Below are positions 4,663 to 5,506 of a DNA stretch of 5,506 bases, piece after piece. The stretch is taken from NCBI GenBank assembly GCA_905233595.1, contig CAJOFI010000159.1, positions 1-5,506 of the forward strand, in the 5' to 3' direction. Under the pieces are notes generated by a model that had not been told where the DNA came from, ran no database searches, and saw only the letters and a list, made by a program, of their open reading frames with translations. Within the stretch, counting starts at the first letter, position 1. Each line of letters begins with the position of its first letter. This stretch comes from an uncultured Oscillospiraceae bacterium. Lineage in GTDB: Bacteria; Bacillota; Clostridia; Oscillospirales; Oscillospiraceae. Position numbers and translations under genes: made by a program.

Positions 4663-5506
4663 TTACATTTCAATATTGCCCCTGAAGTACGCCAGGATGA
4701 TCACGGCGATGCTGACGAGGACGAGGAGGACGGCGTAGATGAGAAAGAAGTGGATGCCGGTGGCGAGGGCGCGGCGGAAACTTTTCCCCCATTTCACGTC
4801 CAGCAGCTGGTGATAGTCGACCGTGAGCAGGATGAGCATCAGGACGACGCCGATGGAGGTCTGCCTGCCCCAGGTCAGCAGGAGGCTGAAGAGCATAAAG
4901 AAACTGAACTGGCACAGGACATAGGCCGCGCTGCCGCCGCGCTCGACCACGACCGCGATGGCGACCTCGGGATCGTCAAAGGGGGCGTAGCACATGAAAA
5001 TACCGTCGTTGGTGATCTTCTCGCCCTTCTGGGCGGTTCCGGTCTTGCCGGCGACGTCCCAGGCGCAGTCCACCCACCACTCGGCGTTCGCCGCGTTGAC
5101 CGACCAGTCGTGCAGCACCTGATGCATACCCTCGTGCACGGCGTCCCAGTTCCAATCGTCAGACTGGATGATGCTGAGCACCTCGGTCTCGCGCTCGTAG
5201 AGCACCTCGCTGTAATCATAGCTGCGGATGGCCTTGAGGATGGAGGCGGAGTGCCGATAGCCGGAGTTTGCGACGGTGGCGCAGTATTCGGCGATCTGCA
5301 GCGGGGAGAAGATGGAGTCGGACTGGCCGATGCCCGCCTGCAGCGTGTCACCGATACGCCAGGTGGTGCCGGTGTAGTCGGCGTGGTTGGCGGCATTGGA
5401 CATGTTGCCGACGGTCTCCACCAGCTCGATGCCGGTCGAGACGCCGAGGCCGAAGGCGTGGGCGTAGGTGCCCATATCGTCGATGCCCAGCTCGTGGCTG
5501 ATGGTG
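4663..5506 (-). CDS. Class B penicillin-binding protein (PBP2/MrdA-like transpeptidase), C-terminal part with membrane tail
   Basis: The frame is open at the right edge, so the N-terminus, the SxxK nucleophile and the SxN box are outside; 280 residues are visible (numbered from the edge). The transpeptidase domain cross-links peptidoglycan outside the membrane. Signs of it: YAHAFGLGVSTGIEL (14-28), IGDTLQAGIGQSDSIFSPLQIA (about 51-72), the KTGT box of AGKTGTAQ (154-157) and FMCYAPFDDPEVAIAVVVERGG (about 170-191), which closes the domain. The wording is closest to the PBP2 type, but without the N-terminus I leave the symbol blank. After the final strand most class B PBPs end with a short helix. 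Here about 85 residues follow with three hydrophobic stretches at about 195-212, 217-232 and 250-274, separated by GRQTS and a basic loop (KWGKSFRR). The tail is in the same frame with the same GC-rich third positions, so it reads as real coding sequence. The protein ends GNIEM-stop at 4663. Confidence 0.9.
   Translation of the reverse strand, partial: TISHELGIDDMGTYAHAFGLGVSTGIELVETVGNMSNAANHADYTGTTWRIGDTLQAGIGQSDSIFSPLQIAEYCATVANSGYRHSASILKAIRSYDYSEVLYERETEVLSIIQSDDWNWDAVHEGMHQVLHDWSVNAANAEWWVDCAWDVAGKTGTAQKGEKITNDGIFMCYAPFDDPEVAIAVVVERGGSAAYVLCQFSFFMLFSLLLTWGRQTSIGVVLMLILLTVDYHQLLDVKWGKSFRRALATGIHFFLIYAVLLVLVSIAVIILAYFRGNIEM

Overview
The window is a compact, GC-rich stretch of a bacterial chromosome. 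Every supported gene is on the minus strand, so transcription runs from high to low coordinates: a penicillin-binding protein (5' end outside the window), possibly a 35-residue signal-peptide-like ORF, a methylglyoxal synthase family protein, hisS, aspS, and a ComM/YifB-type AAA+ ATPase cut off by the left edge. The adjacent hisS-aspS pair, AGGAG-type ribosome binding sites and the wording of the proteins suggest a GC-rich member of the Clostridia, perhaps Oscillospiraceae. That placement is inference from protein flavour and gene order, since there is no rRNA or other decisive marker.

Layout by region. 4663-5506 holds the C-terminal half of a class B penicillin-binding protein with its KTG box and, unusually, a strongly hydrophobic C-terminal tail. 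The 149 bp gap 4514-4662 holds the short ORF and two mutually exclusive hairpins, one followed by a T-tract. 4109-4513 encodes a methylglyoxal synthase fold protein in which the usual catalytic Asp is Ala and a conserved active-site His is Phe. A 75 bp gap with a perfect 9 bp hairpin leads to hisS (2714-4033), a HisRS of the archaeal/eukaryotic-like sequence type with what looks like a shortened anticodon-binding domain. A 167 bp gap with heptamer repeats and hairpins leads to aspS (768-2546), an ordinary full-length bacterial AspRS. A 76 bp gap with a good intrinsic terminator leads to the N-terminal 230 residues of the ComM-like ATPase (1-691). No gene-free stretch exceeds 300 bp.

The two synthetases supply His-tRNA and Asp-tRNA for translation and are often neighbours in Firmicutes. 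The gap upstream of hisS is too short for a T-box leader, so if such control exists it is not here. The other genes (cell-wall transpeptidase, methylglyoxal synthase-like protein, DNA-processing ATPase) have no obvious shared pathway with them. Terminator-like hairpins between genes argue that this is a co-oriented cluster rather than one tight operon.

I see no CRISPR array, transposase, phage gene, tRNA or rRNA. The least ordinary items are the diverged methylglyoxal synthase, the membrane tail on the PBP, the shortened HisRS C-terminal domain, and 7-bp-period repeats that begin right at the stop codons of both synthetase genes.
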